DNA of 43,147 bases from an uncultured Porphyromonas sp. (lineage in GTDB: Bacteria; Bacteroidota; Bacteroidia; Bacteroidales; Porphyromonadaceae): contig NZ_CALIXW010000005.1 of the NCBI RefSeq assembly GCF_938046015.1, forward strand, positions 1 to 43,147, read 5' to 3'. The notes below the pieces were generated by a model. The model was not told the DNA's origin. It saw nothing but the letters and a program-made list of their open reading frames with translations, and searched no databases. Position numbers and translations under genes: made by a program. This document shows, piece by piece, positions 8,807 to 16,580 of the stretch (its first letter is position 1; the number at the start of each line of letters is the position of its first letter).

Positions 8807-9262
8807 ATGGACACGCTAAGTTTCAAGACTGTCTCAGCTAACAAGGCGACCGCTCAGAAGGAGTGGGTCGTAGTGGACGCTGCGGGTCAGAGCTTGGGTC
8901 GTGTATGCTCCAAGGTGGCTAAGCTCCTCCGCGGTAAGTACAAGCCCAACTTCACGCCACACGTCGACTGTGGCGACAACGTCATCATCATCAACGCCGA
9001 CAAGGTCGTCCTCACGGGTAAGAAGTGGGATGATCGCGTCTACCTGAAGTTCTCGGGCTACCCTGGTGGTCAGCGCAGCTTCAGCCCCCGCTTCCTGCAG
9101 GCTAAGGGCTCCGATCGCCTCTTCCGCAAGGTCGTCAAGGGTATGCTGCCTAAGAATCGCCTCGGTGCCGCTATCCTCGACAACCTCTACGTCTACGACG
9201 GTGCAGAGCATAAGCACGAGGCTCAGCAGCCCCGCGTCATCGACATCAACACGCTCAAGTAA
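8807..9262 (+). CDS. rplM: 50S ribosomal protein L13
   Basis: This 151-residue protein is full-length L13. KEWVVVDAAGQSLGRVCSKVA near the N-terminus, the GDNVIIINADKVVLTGKKWDD core and FRKVVKGMLPKNRLG are hallmark segments. L13 is a primary 23S rRNA-binding protein needed early in large-subunit assembly. It is followed after 12 bp by rpsI, the near-universal L13-S9 pairing. Expression is expected from the promoter at 8588-8618 through a structured leader. Confidence 0.98.
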   Translation: MDTLSFKTVSANKATAQKEWVVVDAAGQSLGRVCSKVAKLLRGKYKPNFTPHVDCGDNVIIINADKVVLTGKKWDDRVYLKFSGYPGGQRSFSPRFLQAKGSDRLFRKVVKGMLPKNRLGAAILDNLYVYDGAEHKHEAQQPRVIDINTLK

Positions 9263-9274
9263 TACTCAGGACAG

Positions 9275-9661
9275 ATGGAAATGATCAATGCTATTGGCCG
9301 TCGCAAGGCCGCCGTCGCTCGTGTATACGTAGCAGCTGGTAGCGGTAAGATCACGATCAACAAGCGTGATATCGCTACCTACTTCCCCTCCTCTATCCTC
9401 CAGTACATCGTCCGCCAGCCTCTGTCGGTCCTCGATGTAGTAGAGAAGTACGACATCAAGATCAACCTCAAGGGTGGTGGCTTCAAGGGTCAGAGCGAAG
9501 CAGCTCGCCTGGCTATCGCTCGTGCGCTGGTCAAGATCAACGCTGAGGACAAGCCCGCACTCCGTGCCGAAGGCTTCCTGACGCGTGACTCCCGTGTCGT
9601 CGAACGTAAGAAGCCAGGTCGCCCCAAGGCACGCAAGCGCTTCCAGTTCAGCAAGCGTTAA
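9275..9661 (+). CDS. rpsI: 30S ribosomal protein S9
   Basis: This 128-residue S9 has the canonical opening MEMINAIGRRKAAVARV and the basic C-terminal tail ending in RFQFSKR, which reaches the P-site tRNA in the ribosome. The middle GGGFKGQSEAARLAIARALV segment is conserved. The first ATG (9275) is chosen because related Bacteroidota proteins begin MEVINA. It lies 12 bp after rplM in the same transcript. Confidence 0.98.
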   Translation: MEMINAIGRRKAAVARVYVAAGSGKITINKRDIATYFPSSILQYIVRQPLSVLDVVEKYDIKINLKGGGFKGQSEAARLAIARALVKINAEDKPALRAEGFLTRDSRVVERKKPGRPKARKRFQFSKR

Positions 9662-9831
9662 GATCGGTCACCAGGTGTGCCGCCTAGCGTGTGCCGCCTG
9701 ATCCGACTTATCTCGCGTTTAGTATCTAAACCGCCTAGAGCTACAGCCTAGCTTGCTCCCCGAGCCTGCCCCGCTGTCCTACCAGACGGTTGAAAGTAAT
9801 CCAGTTACATTTATAGAACGTAAACGAAATC
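9662..9831 (+). promoter_or_regulatory. rpsI-rpsB spacer / S2 leader region
   Basis: This 170-bp spacer contains the small inverted repeat GTTTAG-TAT-CTAAAC (9717-9731) and two copies of GTGTGCCGCCT. Neither has a T-tract, so neither looks like a strong terminator. No convincing -7/-33 pair is visible. rpsB could be read from the rplM promoter or from an unrecognised start here. Confidence 0.3.
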
Positions 9832-10629
9832 ATGTCAAGAGTTTCCTTTGACCAACTCATCGAAGCTGGCGCACACTTCGGTCACCTGACCCGCAAGTGG
9901 AACGCAGCTATGGCTCCATACATCTTCATGGAGCGCAACGATATCCACATCATCGACCTGCACAAGACTGTTGTTAAGGTTGACGAAGCAGCAGAAATCG
10001 CCAAGGCTATGGCTAAGGGTGGCAAGAAGATCCTCTTCGTCGCTACCAAGAAGCAGCTCAAGGGCGCTGTCTCCGAGCTCGCCAAGGAAGTAGGTATGCC
10101 CTACGTCACCGAGCGCTGGCCCGGCGGTATGCTCACCAACTTCGCCACGATCCGTAAGGCCGTGAACAAGATGAGCTCCATCGATAAGATGACTGCTGAT
10201 GGTACTTTTGATAACCTCTCCAAGCGTGAGAAGCTTCAGATCTCTCGCCAGCGTGCCAAGCTCGAGCTTACCCTCGGCTCCATCGCTGACATGAAGCGCC
10301 TGCCCTCTGCCCTCTTCGTCGTAGACGTCATGAAGGAGCACATCGCAGTGGCTGAAGCTAATCGTCTCGGTATCCCTGTCTTCGCTATTGTGGACACCAA
10401 TAGCGATCCTAGCAATATCGACTACGTCATCCCTGCCAACGACGACTCCACGGCAGCTGTCGAGCTCATCGTCTCGGCTGTCTGTGCAGCGATCGCTGAA
10501 GGCCTGCAGGAACGCAAGGCCGAAGGTAAGGGCGAGGAAAAGGAAGAAGGCGAAGGCGCTAAGCGCATCGGCGGCGGTCGCGGTCGTGCTCGCAAGGCGG
10601 CTCCTGCTGCTAGCAGCGAGGAGGCCTAA
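9832..10629 (+). CDS. rpsB: 30S ribosomal protein S2
   Basis: This is a 265-residue S2. LIEAGAHFGHLTRKWNAAMAPYIF, KKILFVATKKQLK, ERWPGGMLTNF and IAVAEANRLGIPVFAIVDTNSDP are all classic S2 blocks. The last 40 residues are a low-complexity Lys/Glu/Gly/Ala tail typical of Bacteroidota S2 and absent from E. coli S2. S2 binds late to the 30S subunit with S1. It is followed by tsf after a spacer with a hairpin, the common rpsB-tsf order. Confidence 0.98.
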   Translation: MSRVSFDQLIEAGAHFGHLTRKWNAAMAPYIFMERNDIHIIDLHKTVVKVDEAAEIAKAMAKGGKKILFVATKKQLKGAVSELAKEVGMPYVTERWPGGMLTNFATIRKAVNKMSSIDKMTADGTFDNLSKREKLQISRQRAKLELTLGSIADMKRLPSALFVVDVMKEHIAVAEANRLGIPVFAIVDTNSDPSNIDYVIPANDDSTAAVELIVSAVCAAIAEGLQERKAEGKGEEKEEGEGAKRIGGGRGRARKAAPAASSEEA

Positions 10630-10686
10630 GCCCATCCTCTCCCCTCTGACGTAGCCCCAGCTAGTCTGGGAGCGGACGCAGCATAA

Positions 10687-10738
10687 GATAAGAGACGAGG
10701 ATAAGCCGGCAAGCTCCAGCTTGTCCTCGGATCTTATC
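10687..10738 (+). promoter_or_regulatory. Two-part hairpin between rpsB and tsf
   Basis: GATAAGA (10687-10693) pairs with TCTTATC (10732-10738), and inside it GAGGATAAGC (10697-10706) pairs with GCTTGTCCTC (10719-10728) with one G-U. No T-run follows, so it may be a partial terminator or processing site that adjusts S2 against EF-Ts output. The function is inferred from position. Confidence 0.5.
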
Positions 10739-10788
10739 TACCCCATAGAACTATTGTAACGTAACAACCCAATACCCATACTGCAATT

Positions 10789-11613
10789 ATGAGTGCACTG
10801 ATGGAAAGCATCAAGAAGCTCCGCGCCCTCACCGGTGCTGGCCTCTCTGATGTCAAGAAGGCGATTGAAGAAGCCGAAGGCGATCTCGAAAAGGCGATCG
10901 AGCTGATCCGCAAGCGCGGTCAGGCCATCGCTGCTAAGCGTGGTGACCACGACGCTGAGGAAGGCTGCATCCTCGCAGCTCACGAAGGCGACTACGCTGT
11001 CATGGTCGGCGTAAAGTGCGAGACCGACTTCGTAGCCAAGAACGAAGACTTCATCAAGCTCGTCTCTACGATCCTTGAGGTAGCCAAGAGCAAGAAGGGC
11101 GCGACGAAGGAAGAGATCCTCGCCACGCCGCTGGCCGACGGCCGTAGCGTGCAGGAGTACATCACCGAGCGCAGCGGTGTCTCTGGTGAGAAGATGGAGC
11201 TCGGCGTATATGAGTTCGTCCAGGGCCCCTTCACAACCTCCTACGTACACCCCGGTAACATGCTGGCTACCATCGTTGCCTTCAACGAGGCTACCGATGC
11301 ACAGGTCGCTCGCGACGTAGCTATGCAGATCGCTGCTATGGCTCCCGTCGGTATCACCGAGGAGGACGTACCCGCAGAGATCAAGGAGCGTGAGCTCGCC
11401 CTTGCTCGTGAGAAGGCTATCGAGGCAGGCAAGCCCGCCAACCTCGTAGACACGATCGCTCAGGGTGCCCTGAAGAAGTACTACAAGGAGAATACGCTCC
11501 TGGATCAGCTCTTCGTTAAGGACAACAAGCTGACGATCGCTCAATACCTCCAGGCTCAGAGCAAGAGCCTGACGGTGACGTCCTTCAAGCGTGTGACCCT
11601 CAAGGCTGAATAA
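10789..11613 (+). CDS. tsf: Elongation factor Ts
   Basis: This 274-residue EF-Ts is the nucleotide-exchange factor that regenerates EF-Tu-GTP. The N-terminal UBA-like module carries LRALTGAGLSDVKKAIEEAE, including the TGAGLSDVKKA contact motif. The core dimerisation part contains VKCETDFVAKN and VHPGNMLATIVAFN. Length is normal for Bacteroidota. It ends the translation cluster and is followed by a strong terminator at 11633. Confidence 0.98.
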   Translation: MSALMESIKKLRALTGAGLSDVKKAIEEAEGDLEKAIELIRKRGQAIAAKRGDHDAEEGCILAAHEGDYAVMVGVKCETDFVAKNEDFIKLVSTILEVAKSKKGATKEEILATPLADGRSVQEYITERSGVSGEKMELGVYEFVQGPFTTSYVHPGNMLATIVAFNEATDAQVARDVAMQIAAMAPVGITEEDVPAEIKERELALAREKAIEAGKPANLVDTIAQGALKKYYKENTLLDQLFVKDNKLTIAQYLQAQSKSLTVTSFKRVTLKAE

Positions 11614-11632
11614 GCTCACCACGTCTTATAGC

Positions 11633-11675
11633 ATAGCCCCGCAGAGCTTCGTCTTCTGCGGGGCTATTCTTTTCT
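11633..11675 (+). terminator. Rho-independent terminator after tsf
   Basis: A perfect 13-bp stem (ATAGCCCCGCAGA at 11633-11645 with TCTGCGGGGCTAT at 11655-11667) has a 9-nt loop and is followed by TCTTTTCT. It lies 20 bp after the tsf stop. Confidence 0.9.
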
Positions 11676-11693
11676 CCCATCAGATTTATACGT

Positions 11694-12092
11694 ATGCTTA
11701 AGTACCGCCTTTATTTCTTCTTCTATTACCTCTGTGGTATCTCCTATGTTCTAGCAGGAGTCAATCACTTTGTCAATCCTAACTTCTACCTCCGCATAAT
11801 GCCAGACTATCTGCCTGCTCACGAAGCCTTGGTCGCACTAAGTGGTGTCGCGGAGATCCTCCTTGGGTTAGGGCTGGTGGTCAGACCCAAGAGTCAGCTT
11901 CGTGTTTGGTCGGCTTGGGGGATTGTTCTACTTCTGATCGCTGTTTATCCGGCCAATATCTACTCCTATACACATATGGCCGAGCTGGGTGATCCTCGTG
12001 CGACGATAGCCTTGATCCGCCTCCCCTTTCAGTTTGTCTTCCTTTGGTGGGCTTGGGTATATACCCGTCCTTTCCCTCAGCGTCCCGAGTAG
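11694..12092 (+). CDS. DoxX-like small membrane protein, low GC
   Basis: This is a 132-residue inner-membrane protein with about four hydrophobic helices (near 5-22, 42-60, 70-90 and 108-125). The layout, with GVNHFVNPNFYLRIMPDYLP after helix 1 and GVAEILLGLGLV in helix 2, matches the DoxX-like family. The biochemical role of most members is unsettled. It begins just after the tsf terminator. Its codon use is unlike its neighbours: a sample line within it is about 43% G+C against roughly 60% around it, which suggests later acquisition or relaxed codon bias. A truncated dinB copy starts 46 bp after its stop. Confidence 0.75.
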   Translation: MLKYRLYFFFYYLCGISYVLAGVNHFVNPNFYLRIMPDYLPAHEALVALSGVAEILLGLGLVVRPKSQLRVWSAWGIVLLLIAVYPANIYSYTHMAELGDPRATIALIRLPFQFVFLWWAWVYTRPFPQRPE

Positions 12093-12138
12093 AGCTCGAT
12101 GACTGTCTTATCCCCGTCTATTTAGGTCTTCCTCCTTC

Positions 12139-12279
12139 ATGCGGAAGATCATACGCATCGACATGGACGCCTTCTTTGCCTCGGTTGAACAGCATGACCA
12201 CCCCGAGCTGCGCGGCATCCCCATCGCCGTTGAGGGAGCGGAGCCCCAGTGCTGGCGGCTGCGGGTATTCTATATATAA
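12139..12279 (+). pseudogene. Truncated 5' copy of dinB (35 codons)
   Basis: Codons 1-35 (12139-12243) match the start of the intact dinB at 13673. By my count 93 of 105 bases are identical. Nine of the 12 differences are silent, and three change residues (R6/H, F13/Y, E32/G). Homology stops abruptly after GGAGCGGAG. The frame then runs 11 unrelated codons to TAA at 12277. The Asp8/Asp10 motif region is kept, but the rest of the polymerase is absent, so no activity is possible. The fragment sits directly behind the DoxX-like gene. It is either a displaced original 5' end or a decayed second dinB. Confidence 0.9.
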
Positions 12280-12446
12280 GGCAGAGAGCCCCTGCGACGC
12301 GCCTTATTTCGGCCTTGTGATCGGTGGGACGGATCTCCAGCGCCGAGTGCTGTGGAGCTCTGGTAATGGATAGGAATAGTGTGTGCCTCCCCTTGAGAAT
12401 AGTGTAGGTGTCCCCCTGGGGGACTACGGATGACCAATGATAGCTA

Positions 12447-13637
12447 ATGAATCATACGGATCTCCTGCTGCGCGGCTATAGCTCCGCCCCGCGGCTGTCG
12501 CTTCAGTACTTCGGCTCGCCAGCACCTAGCCTCATCGTGCCCCTAGCTTTCGAGCAGGATCGTAGCTCTCTCGAGGAGCGCCTAGGTTATCGTCTGAAGC
12601 TCTATACCATCCTACGTCAGGATGAAGTCTGCTTCACTCCTGGGGACGATGAGGACGCCTACATCGTGGTCTCGTACTATAGCGATGACTACGGGCATTG
12701 GGCCTATGTCCTCTACCCCTTCTGGCTGGGGCTGCCTAAGGAAGACGATGCGGCTGGCGCAGACGATGTGGCTGCTTCGGCTACTATCCCTAGTCCCGTA
12801 GCTGGGGCGACAGTGGCTGAGGGGCCTGCCGATGAGGGGCCTGTAGGAGTGCCACTGGAGGATGATGCGAGCTCCTTCATGGTGCCTCCCGATCCCGATA
12901 GGCTCGTCTTCGTCTACGAGGTGCTCGGGGCGATCAGCGATGAGGACCCCGAGGCGGAGCCTACCCGACCGGTCAGCGATCTAGAGAGCTACCTCTATAG
13001 CATCTTTGTCTCCCCACTGATCCCTGTCCCTGCTATTCCCCGTGAGCGGATTAGCTCGGAGGAAGAGGTGCGCGAGATCGTGGCCCAGCTGCTCCCCGAG
13101 GAGGAGCTGGTATACCCGCCCTACATAGAGCGCATCGTCGAGCGCTACGATCGCAGCGCGTGTGTACCTCGCTATGAGGTCAGCCTCAGAGGGGCACAGC
13201 TGGCTGACGCTGCCTACCTAGAGGGTGGCCATCGTCTGCTCCTTGATCTGGGCGGAGACCTCTGTGCGGAGGTCACGAAGCTCTATCAGTTGATCGGCTA
13301 CCAAGCGGTACTGATCCAGCTCTCAGATGTGCCACGCTGGGGCTACCTTGGGTACTTCATCCTGCAGCAGCGTGCCTCGACTGTCGAGGCCTACCTCGCT
13401 CAGCACTATAGAGAGCTTATGCTCCTAGGGGCGGTGCGCAGCTCGGTGCGGAGCTGGGACGAGCGTATCTCGGTCTCGCAGCTACAGCTAGAGGAGCAGG
13501 CATCAGTGTCTCAGGAGTCCTTGTCCGAAGTTGTGGAGGCTGAAGCGGCAGGGCTGCCTCAGCTCGTGAAGTACCTCGTCCTCTTACTCGTGCTCCTATC
13601 CTTGATCCTACGCCTCATCTACTGGCTACGCTGGTAG
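12447..13637 (+). CDS. Unrecognised acidic protein with C-terminal membrane anchor
   Basis: I do not recognise this 396-residue protein. Residues 1-95 are a mixed alpha/beta-looking segment (LSLQYFGSPAPSLIVPLAF, VSYYSDDYGHWAYVLYPF). Residues about 96-175 are low-complexity and very acidic/alanine-rich. A second ordered part spans about 190-365. Residues about 372-394 are one hydrophobic helix followed by RW, so it looks tail-anchored with most of the protein in the cytoplasm. No signal peptide is present. It stands alone between the truncated dinB copy and the intact dinB, and ends 35 bp before dinB. Base composition is close to the genome average. Confidence 0.7.
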   Translation: MNHTDLLLRGYSSAPRLSLQYFGSPAPSLIVPLAFEQDRSSLEERLGYRLKLYTILRQDEVCFTPGDDEDAYIVVSYYSDDYGHWAYVLYPFWLGLPKEDDAAGADDVAASATIPSPVAGATVAEGPADEGPVGVPLEDDASSFMVPPDPDRLVFVYEVLGAISDEDPEAEPTRPVSDLESYLYSIFVSPLIPVPAIPRERISSEEEVREIVAQLLPEEELVYPPYIERIVERYDRSACVPRYEVSLRGAQLADAAYLEGGHRLLLDLGGDLCAEVTKLYQLIGYQAVLIQLSDVPRWGYLGYFILQQRASTVEAYLAQHYRELMLLGAVRSSVRSWDERISVSQLQLEEQASVSQESLSEVVEAEAAGLPQLVKYLVLLLVLLSLILRLIYWLRW

Positions 13638-13672
13638 CCCCTACCCATAGCCCTTTTCCCAAGCGAGTCCTC

Positions 13673-14767
13673 ATGCGCAAGATTATACACATCGACATGG
13701 ACGCCTTCTATGCCTCGGTAGAGCAGCATGATCATCCGGAGCTGCGTGGTATCCCCATCGCCGTTGGGGGAGCGGAGCATCGAGGAGTGGTCTGTGCTGC
13801 GAGCTATGAGGCTAGGAGCTTCGGCGTGCGCTCGGCGATGTCAGGGGCAGAGGCGCGCAAGCGCTGCCCGCACATCACCTTCGTACCCGTACGCTTCGAG
13901 CGTTACAAAGAGGTCTCGGCGGCCATCCATAGCATCTTCCACGACTATACCGATATCATCGAGCCCATCTCCTTAGACGAGGCCTTCCTCGATGTGACGG
14001 AGAATAAGCTCGGCATCCCCCTCGCTGTGGACATTGCCAAGGAGCTGCGGCGGCGCATCTGGGAGGAGCTGGGGCTGACGGCCTCGGCGGGCGTCTCCTA
14101 TAATAAGTTCCTAGCGAAGATCGCCTCCGAGGAGCGTAAGCCCAACGGCCTCTGTACCATACACCCCGATCAGGCGCTGGAGCTCATCGAGCGGCTGCCC
14201 GTGGAGAGCTTCTGGGGCGTGGGCCGTGCGACGACGCGGCGCATGCACGAGCTGGGGATACGCACGGGGGCTGACCTCAGGGAGCGCAGCCTCCAGGAGC
14301 TGCAGCGGCATTTTGGCAAGGCTGGGCAGACCTTCTATGACTATGCGCGCGGGATAGACGAGCGCCCCGTGGAGTACGAGCGCGTACGCAAGTCCATAGG
14401 CTGCGAGCATACCTTCGAGACGAATACCGCCGAGCCGCTGGAACTGGAGCAGCGCCTCCTCGAGGTGCTGACCGACCTCAGGGGAAGGCTCAAGCGACGC
14501 TCCTTTCGAGGGCGTACACTGACGCTCAAGCTCAAGTTCGCGGACTTCTCCGTCCAGTCGCGCGCCTATTCTGCTACGCATCTCCTGGAGGAGGCGGAGC
14601 TGGAGGCCGAGGCACTCACGCTGCTGCGCGGCGTGGAGCTCTCGGGGCGCTCGGTGCGCCTCCTTGGGCTCACGGTCTCCAACCCACCCGAGGAGCTCAG
14701 GCCTGGGATGTGGGTGCAGCAGTGGCTGGACTTCGATCCCGCCTCGCTGGAGCTCAAGTTGCTCTGA
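13673..14767 (+). CDS. dinB: DNA polymerase IV (Y-family)
   Basis: This full-length 364-residue translesion polymerase has Asp8 in the IDMDAFYASVE motif and Asp102-Glu103 in the LDEAFLDVT motif, giving the catalytic carboxylates. ASAGVSYNKFLAKIAS and the helix-hairpin-helix thumb (ESFWGVGRATTRRMHELGI) follow. The little-finger domain ends with QQWLDF at 349-354, which fits the beta-clamp binding consensus QxxLxF. It copies damaged DNA with low fidelity. The first 35 codons are duplicated upstream at 12139. No SOS box could be recognised. Confidence 0.97.
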   Translation: MRKIIHIDMDAFYASVEQHDHPELRGIPIAVGGAEHRGVVCAASYEARSFGVRSAMSGAEARKRCPHITFVPVRFERYKEVSAAIHSIFHDYTDIIEPISLDEAFLDVTENKLGIPLAVDIAKELRRRIWEELGLTASAGVSYNKFLAKIASEERKPNGLCTIHPDQALELIERLPVESFWGVGRATTRRMHELGIRTGADLRERSLQELQRHFGKAGQTFYDYARGIDERPVEYERVRKSIGCEHTFETNTAEPLELEQRLLEVLTDLRGRLKRRSFRGRTLTLKLKFADFSVQSRAYSATHLLEEAELEAEALTLLRGVELSGRSVRLLGLTVSNPPEELRPGMWVQQWLDFDPASLELKLL

Positions 14768-14835
14768 GTCATCTCCAAGCCTTGGGGGCAGCCCTTAGGC
14801 ACCTTTAATCCCTTTAGATGCTGGGGGACGAGGCA

Positions 14836-14867
14836 TTTGGATAGTTCGTTTACTTTCTCTATCTTTG
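14836..14867 (+). promoter_or_regulatory. Promoter of tRNA-Met
   Basis: TTTG (14836-14839), 20 bp, then TATCTTTG (14860-14867) is a textbook Bacteroidota sigma-A promoter. The tRNA begins 23 bp after the -7 box. Confidence 0.85.
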
Positions 14868-14890
14868 CAGTGCTTTAAGCGATAAGAGGC

Positions 14891-14967
14891 GGCGAGATAG
14901 CTCAGCTGGTTAGAGCGTCGGATTCATAATCCGAAGGTCGGGGGTTCAAGTCCCCCTCTCGCTACCA
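14891..14967 (+). tRNA. tRNA-Met (CAT)
   Basis: The 77-nt cloverleaf is complete with encoded CCA. The acceptor GGCGAGA pairs with TCTCGCT, the anticodon stem TCGGA/TCCGA carries the loop TTCATAA (anticodon CAT), and the T-arm has GGTTCAAGT. CAT could also be tRNA-Ile2 if lysidine-modified, but the overall sequence resembles elongator Met. Confidence 0.93.
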
Positions 14968-14971
14968 CTAG

Positions 14972-15012
14972 GACGGCAGGCATGATCTAGAGATCATGCC
15001 TGCCGTCTTTTT
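14972..15012 (+). terminator. Rho-independent terminator after tRNA-Met
   Basis: A perfect 17-bp stem (14972-14988 with 14991-15007, starting GACGGCAGG and ending CCTGCCGTC) has a 2-nt loop and is followed by TTTTT. It begins five bases after the tRNA CCA. Confidence 0.95.
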
Positions 15013-15168
15013 GTATACTTCCCCTTGCGCTTCGGTGGCATTTGGCTTCGGGCGCAGCGGGGGCTCTATCGGCTCTGGATGAAGGGCATGGTGGGACGCT
15101 GCTGGGGGAGGGCTCGGCGGGGTGCTGCTCCTTTAGGGGGCGAAGGTGGATACTTCGTTTGTTCTTAG

Positions 15169-15176
15169 TACCTTTG
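15169..15176 (+). promoter_or_regulatory. -7 box of gcvT
   Basis: TACCTTTG matches TAnnTTTG and lies 47 bp before the gcvT start. No clear TTTG lies at the expected -33 distance. An inverted repeat CGAAG/CTTCG (15141-15157) overlaps the upstream promoter region. Confidence 0.55.
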
Positions 15177-15223
15177 GGTCAGTAGTACAACTAACTTTCA
15201 TATTAGAGCACGCTTCCAAGAAC

Positions 15224-16318
15224 ATGAAGACAACTCCATTCACCGCTCTGCACGAAGCCCTGGGGGCTAAGATGCACGAGTTCGCAGGCTACAACATGCC
15301 TATCGAGTACAGCACGGGGATCATCGACGAGCACATGACAGTGGTCAAGGGCGTAGGTGTCTTTGACGTCTCGCACATGGGTGAGTTTTGGGTCAAGGGG
15401 CCTCAGGCGCTCCAGTTCGTCCAGGACATCACCAGCAATGACGCCTCCAAGCTCCGCGTCGGCGATATCCAGTATACCTGCTTCCCCAACGCCAGCGGAG
15501 GGATCGTCGACGATCTGCTCGTCTATCACTATGAGGAGGAGAAATACCTGCTCGTCGTCAATGCGGCCAACATCGACAAGGACTGGGCCTGGTGCCAGGC
15601 CAATAACAAGGTTGGGGCTATCCTCGAGAACAGCTCCGACAATGTCGGGCAGCTGGCTGTCCAGGGGCCTCTAGCGACCCAGGTACTGCAGCGCCTCACG
15701 GAGGTTAACCTCAGCGAGATCCCTTACTATACCTTCAAGGTCGGGGAGTTCGCTGGCTGCCCCGAGGTCATCATCTCCAACACGGGCTATACCGGTGCTG
15801 GGGGCTTCGAGCTCTACTTCTATCCCCAGTATGGCGAGCGTATCTGGAATGCGATCTTCGAGGCAGGTAAGCCCGAGGGTATCCGTCCTATCGGCCTCGG
15901 CGCACGCGACACGCTCCGCCTCGAGATGGGCTTCTGCCTCTACGGCAACGATATCACGGACACGACCTCGCCCCTAGAGGCCGGCCTCGGGTGGATCACG
16001 AAGTTCAAGGACGACAAGCACTTCCCTGGCCGCGCTCTACTGGAGCAGCAGAAGGCCGAGGGGATCACGCGTAAGCTCGTCGCCTTCCGCCTCAAGGACA
16101 AGGGCATTCCCCGCGTGCACTACGAGATTGCTGATGCCTCGGGTAAGGTCATCGGCGAGGTGACCTCAGGGACGATGTCGCCCACGCTCAAGGTCGGTAT
16201 CGGCATGGGCTACGTGGCTAAGGAGCACAGCGCTCCCGGCACGGAGATCTACATCGTGGTACGTGGGCGTCAGCTCGCGGCCGAGGTCGTCAAGCCACCC
16301 ATGCGTCAGGTAGACTAG
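15224..16318 (+). CDS. gcvT: Glycine cleavage system aminomethyltransferase (T protein)
   Basis: This is a 364-residue GcvT. It transfers the methylene group from aminomethyl-lipoyl H protein to tetrahydrofolate, releasing ammonia. TTPFTALHEALGAKMHEFAG, YSTGIIDEHM, FDVSHMGEF and TGYTGAGGFE are signature blocks. The C-terminal barrel includes GEVTSGTMSPTLKVGIGMGYV. I place the start at the ATG at 15224 because it gives the family N-terminus (MKTTPFT) and follows the -7 box at 15169; an upstream in-frame ATG would fall within the promoter. gcvH and gcvP are not nearby. A bidirectional-looking terminator follows. Confidence 0.96.
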   Translation: MKTTPFTALHEALGAKMHEFAGYNMPIEYSTGIIDEHMTVVKGVGVFDVSHMGEFWVKGPQALQFVQDITSNDASKLRVGDIQYTCFPNASGGIVDDLLVYHYEEEKYLLVVNAANIDKDWAWCQANNKVGAILENSSDNVGQLAVQGPLATQVLQRLTEVNLSEIPYYTFKVGEFAGCPEVIISNTGYTGAGGFELYFYPQYGERIWNAIFEAGKPEGIRPIGLGARDTLRLEMGFCLYGNDITDTTSPLEAGLGWITKFKDDKHFPGRALLEQQKAEGITRKLVAFRLKDKGIPRVHYEIADASGKVIGEVTSGTMSPTLKVGIGMGYVAKEHSAPGTEIYIVVRGRQLAAEVVKPPMRQVD

Positions 16319-16351
16319 CTCGCTGAGCTGATACTTAGACTACTAAGCAAA

Positions 16352-16390
16352 CTAGGCCGAGGTGCTCGCTGCACCTCGGCCTAGCTTTTT
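16352..16390 (+). terminator. Rho-independent terminator after gcvT
   Basis: The 14-bp perfect stem CTAGGCCGAGGTGC / GCACCTCGGCCTAG (16352-16365, 16371-16384) has a 5-nt loop and the tail CTTTTT. On the minus strand it could also stop the small RNA candidate at 16402-16576, although the T-tail there is weak (TTTGC). Confidence 0.92.
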
Positions 16391-16401
16391 GATAGGGCTT
16401 T

Positions 16402-16576
16402 GTGTTTCCTTCGGGGTTTATGGATAAGGCTTGGGAAGGGCTGCTTCGCGCTGCTGCTCGGGTGCCTTCATGAGGCCTCGCCTCCTCCTTTTCGGAGGGC
16501 CTTATAAAATGAATAGGGACTGTCTCCCGACACCCCCTATTCCAGTTAACCTTAAATCTAATACCATGAAAAACAC
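16402..16576 (-). ncRNA. Candidate small RNA, possibly 6S-like
   Basis: A near-ideal promoter on the minus strand (16581-16611) fires into a 175-nt stretch with no convincing ORF. The two ends pair as an interrupted rod: GTGTTT (16576-16571) with AAACAC (16407-16402), then GGTT, TGG and A-rich segments near 16548-16535 with AACC, CCA and CCTTAT near 16411-16425. Inside are two hairpins, GAATAGGG...CCCTATTC with a TGTC-GGGA-GACA tip, and CCTCC-GAAAA-GGAGG. A closed rod with an open middle of this length is what 6S RNA looks like. Identity is a hypothesis; SRP RNA was considered and its conserved loop is absent. Confidence 0.45.
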
Positions 16577-16580
16577 ACTG

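Noticed and set aside
9661..9720. Two copies of GTGTGCCGCCT after rpsI
   Set aside because: It is a single short direct repeat with no phasing or recurrence elsewhere in the window; not enough to call a regulatory element.
9835..11622. Long minus-strand frames opposite rpsB and tsf
   Set aside because: Both are mirror frames of strongly biased ribosomal-operon codons and show no start context, promoter or domain.
16500..16560. SRP (4.5S) RNA as identity of the small RNA
   Set aside because: The hairpin tip TGTC-GGGA-GACA lacks the conserved internal loops of the SRP domain IV, so 6S-like or unknown is a better description.
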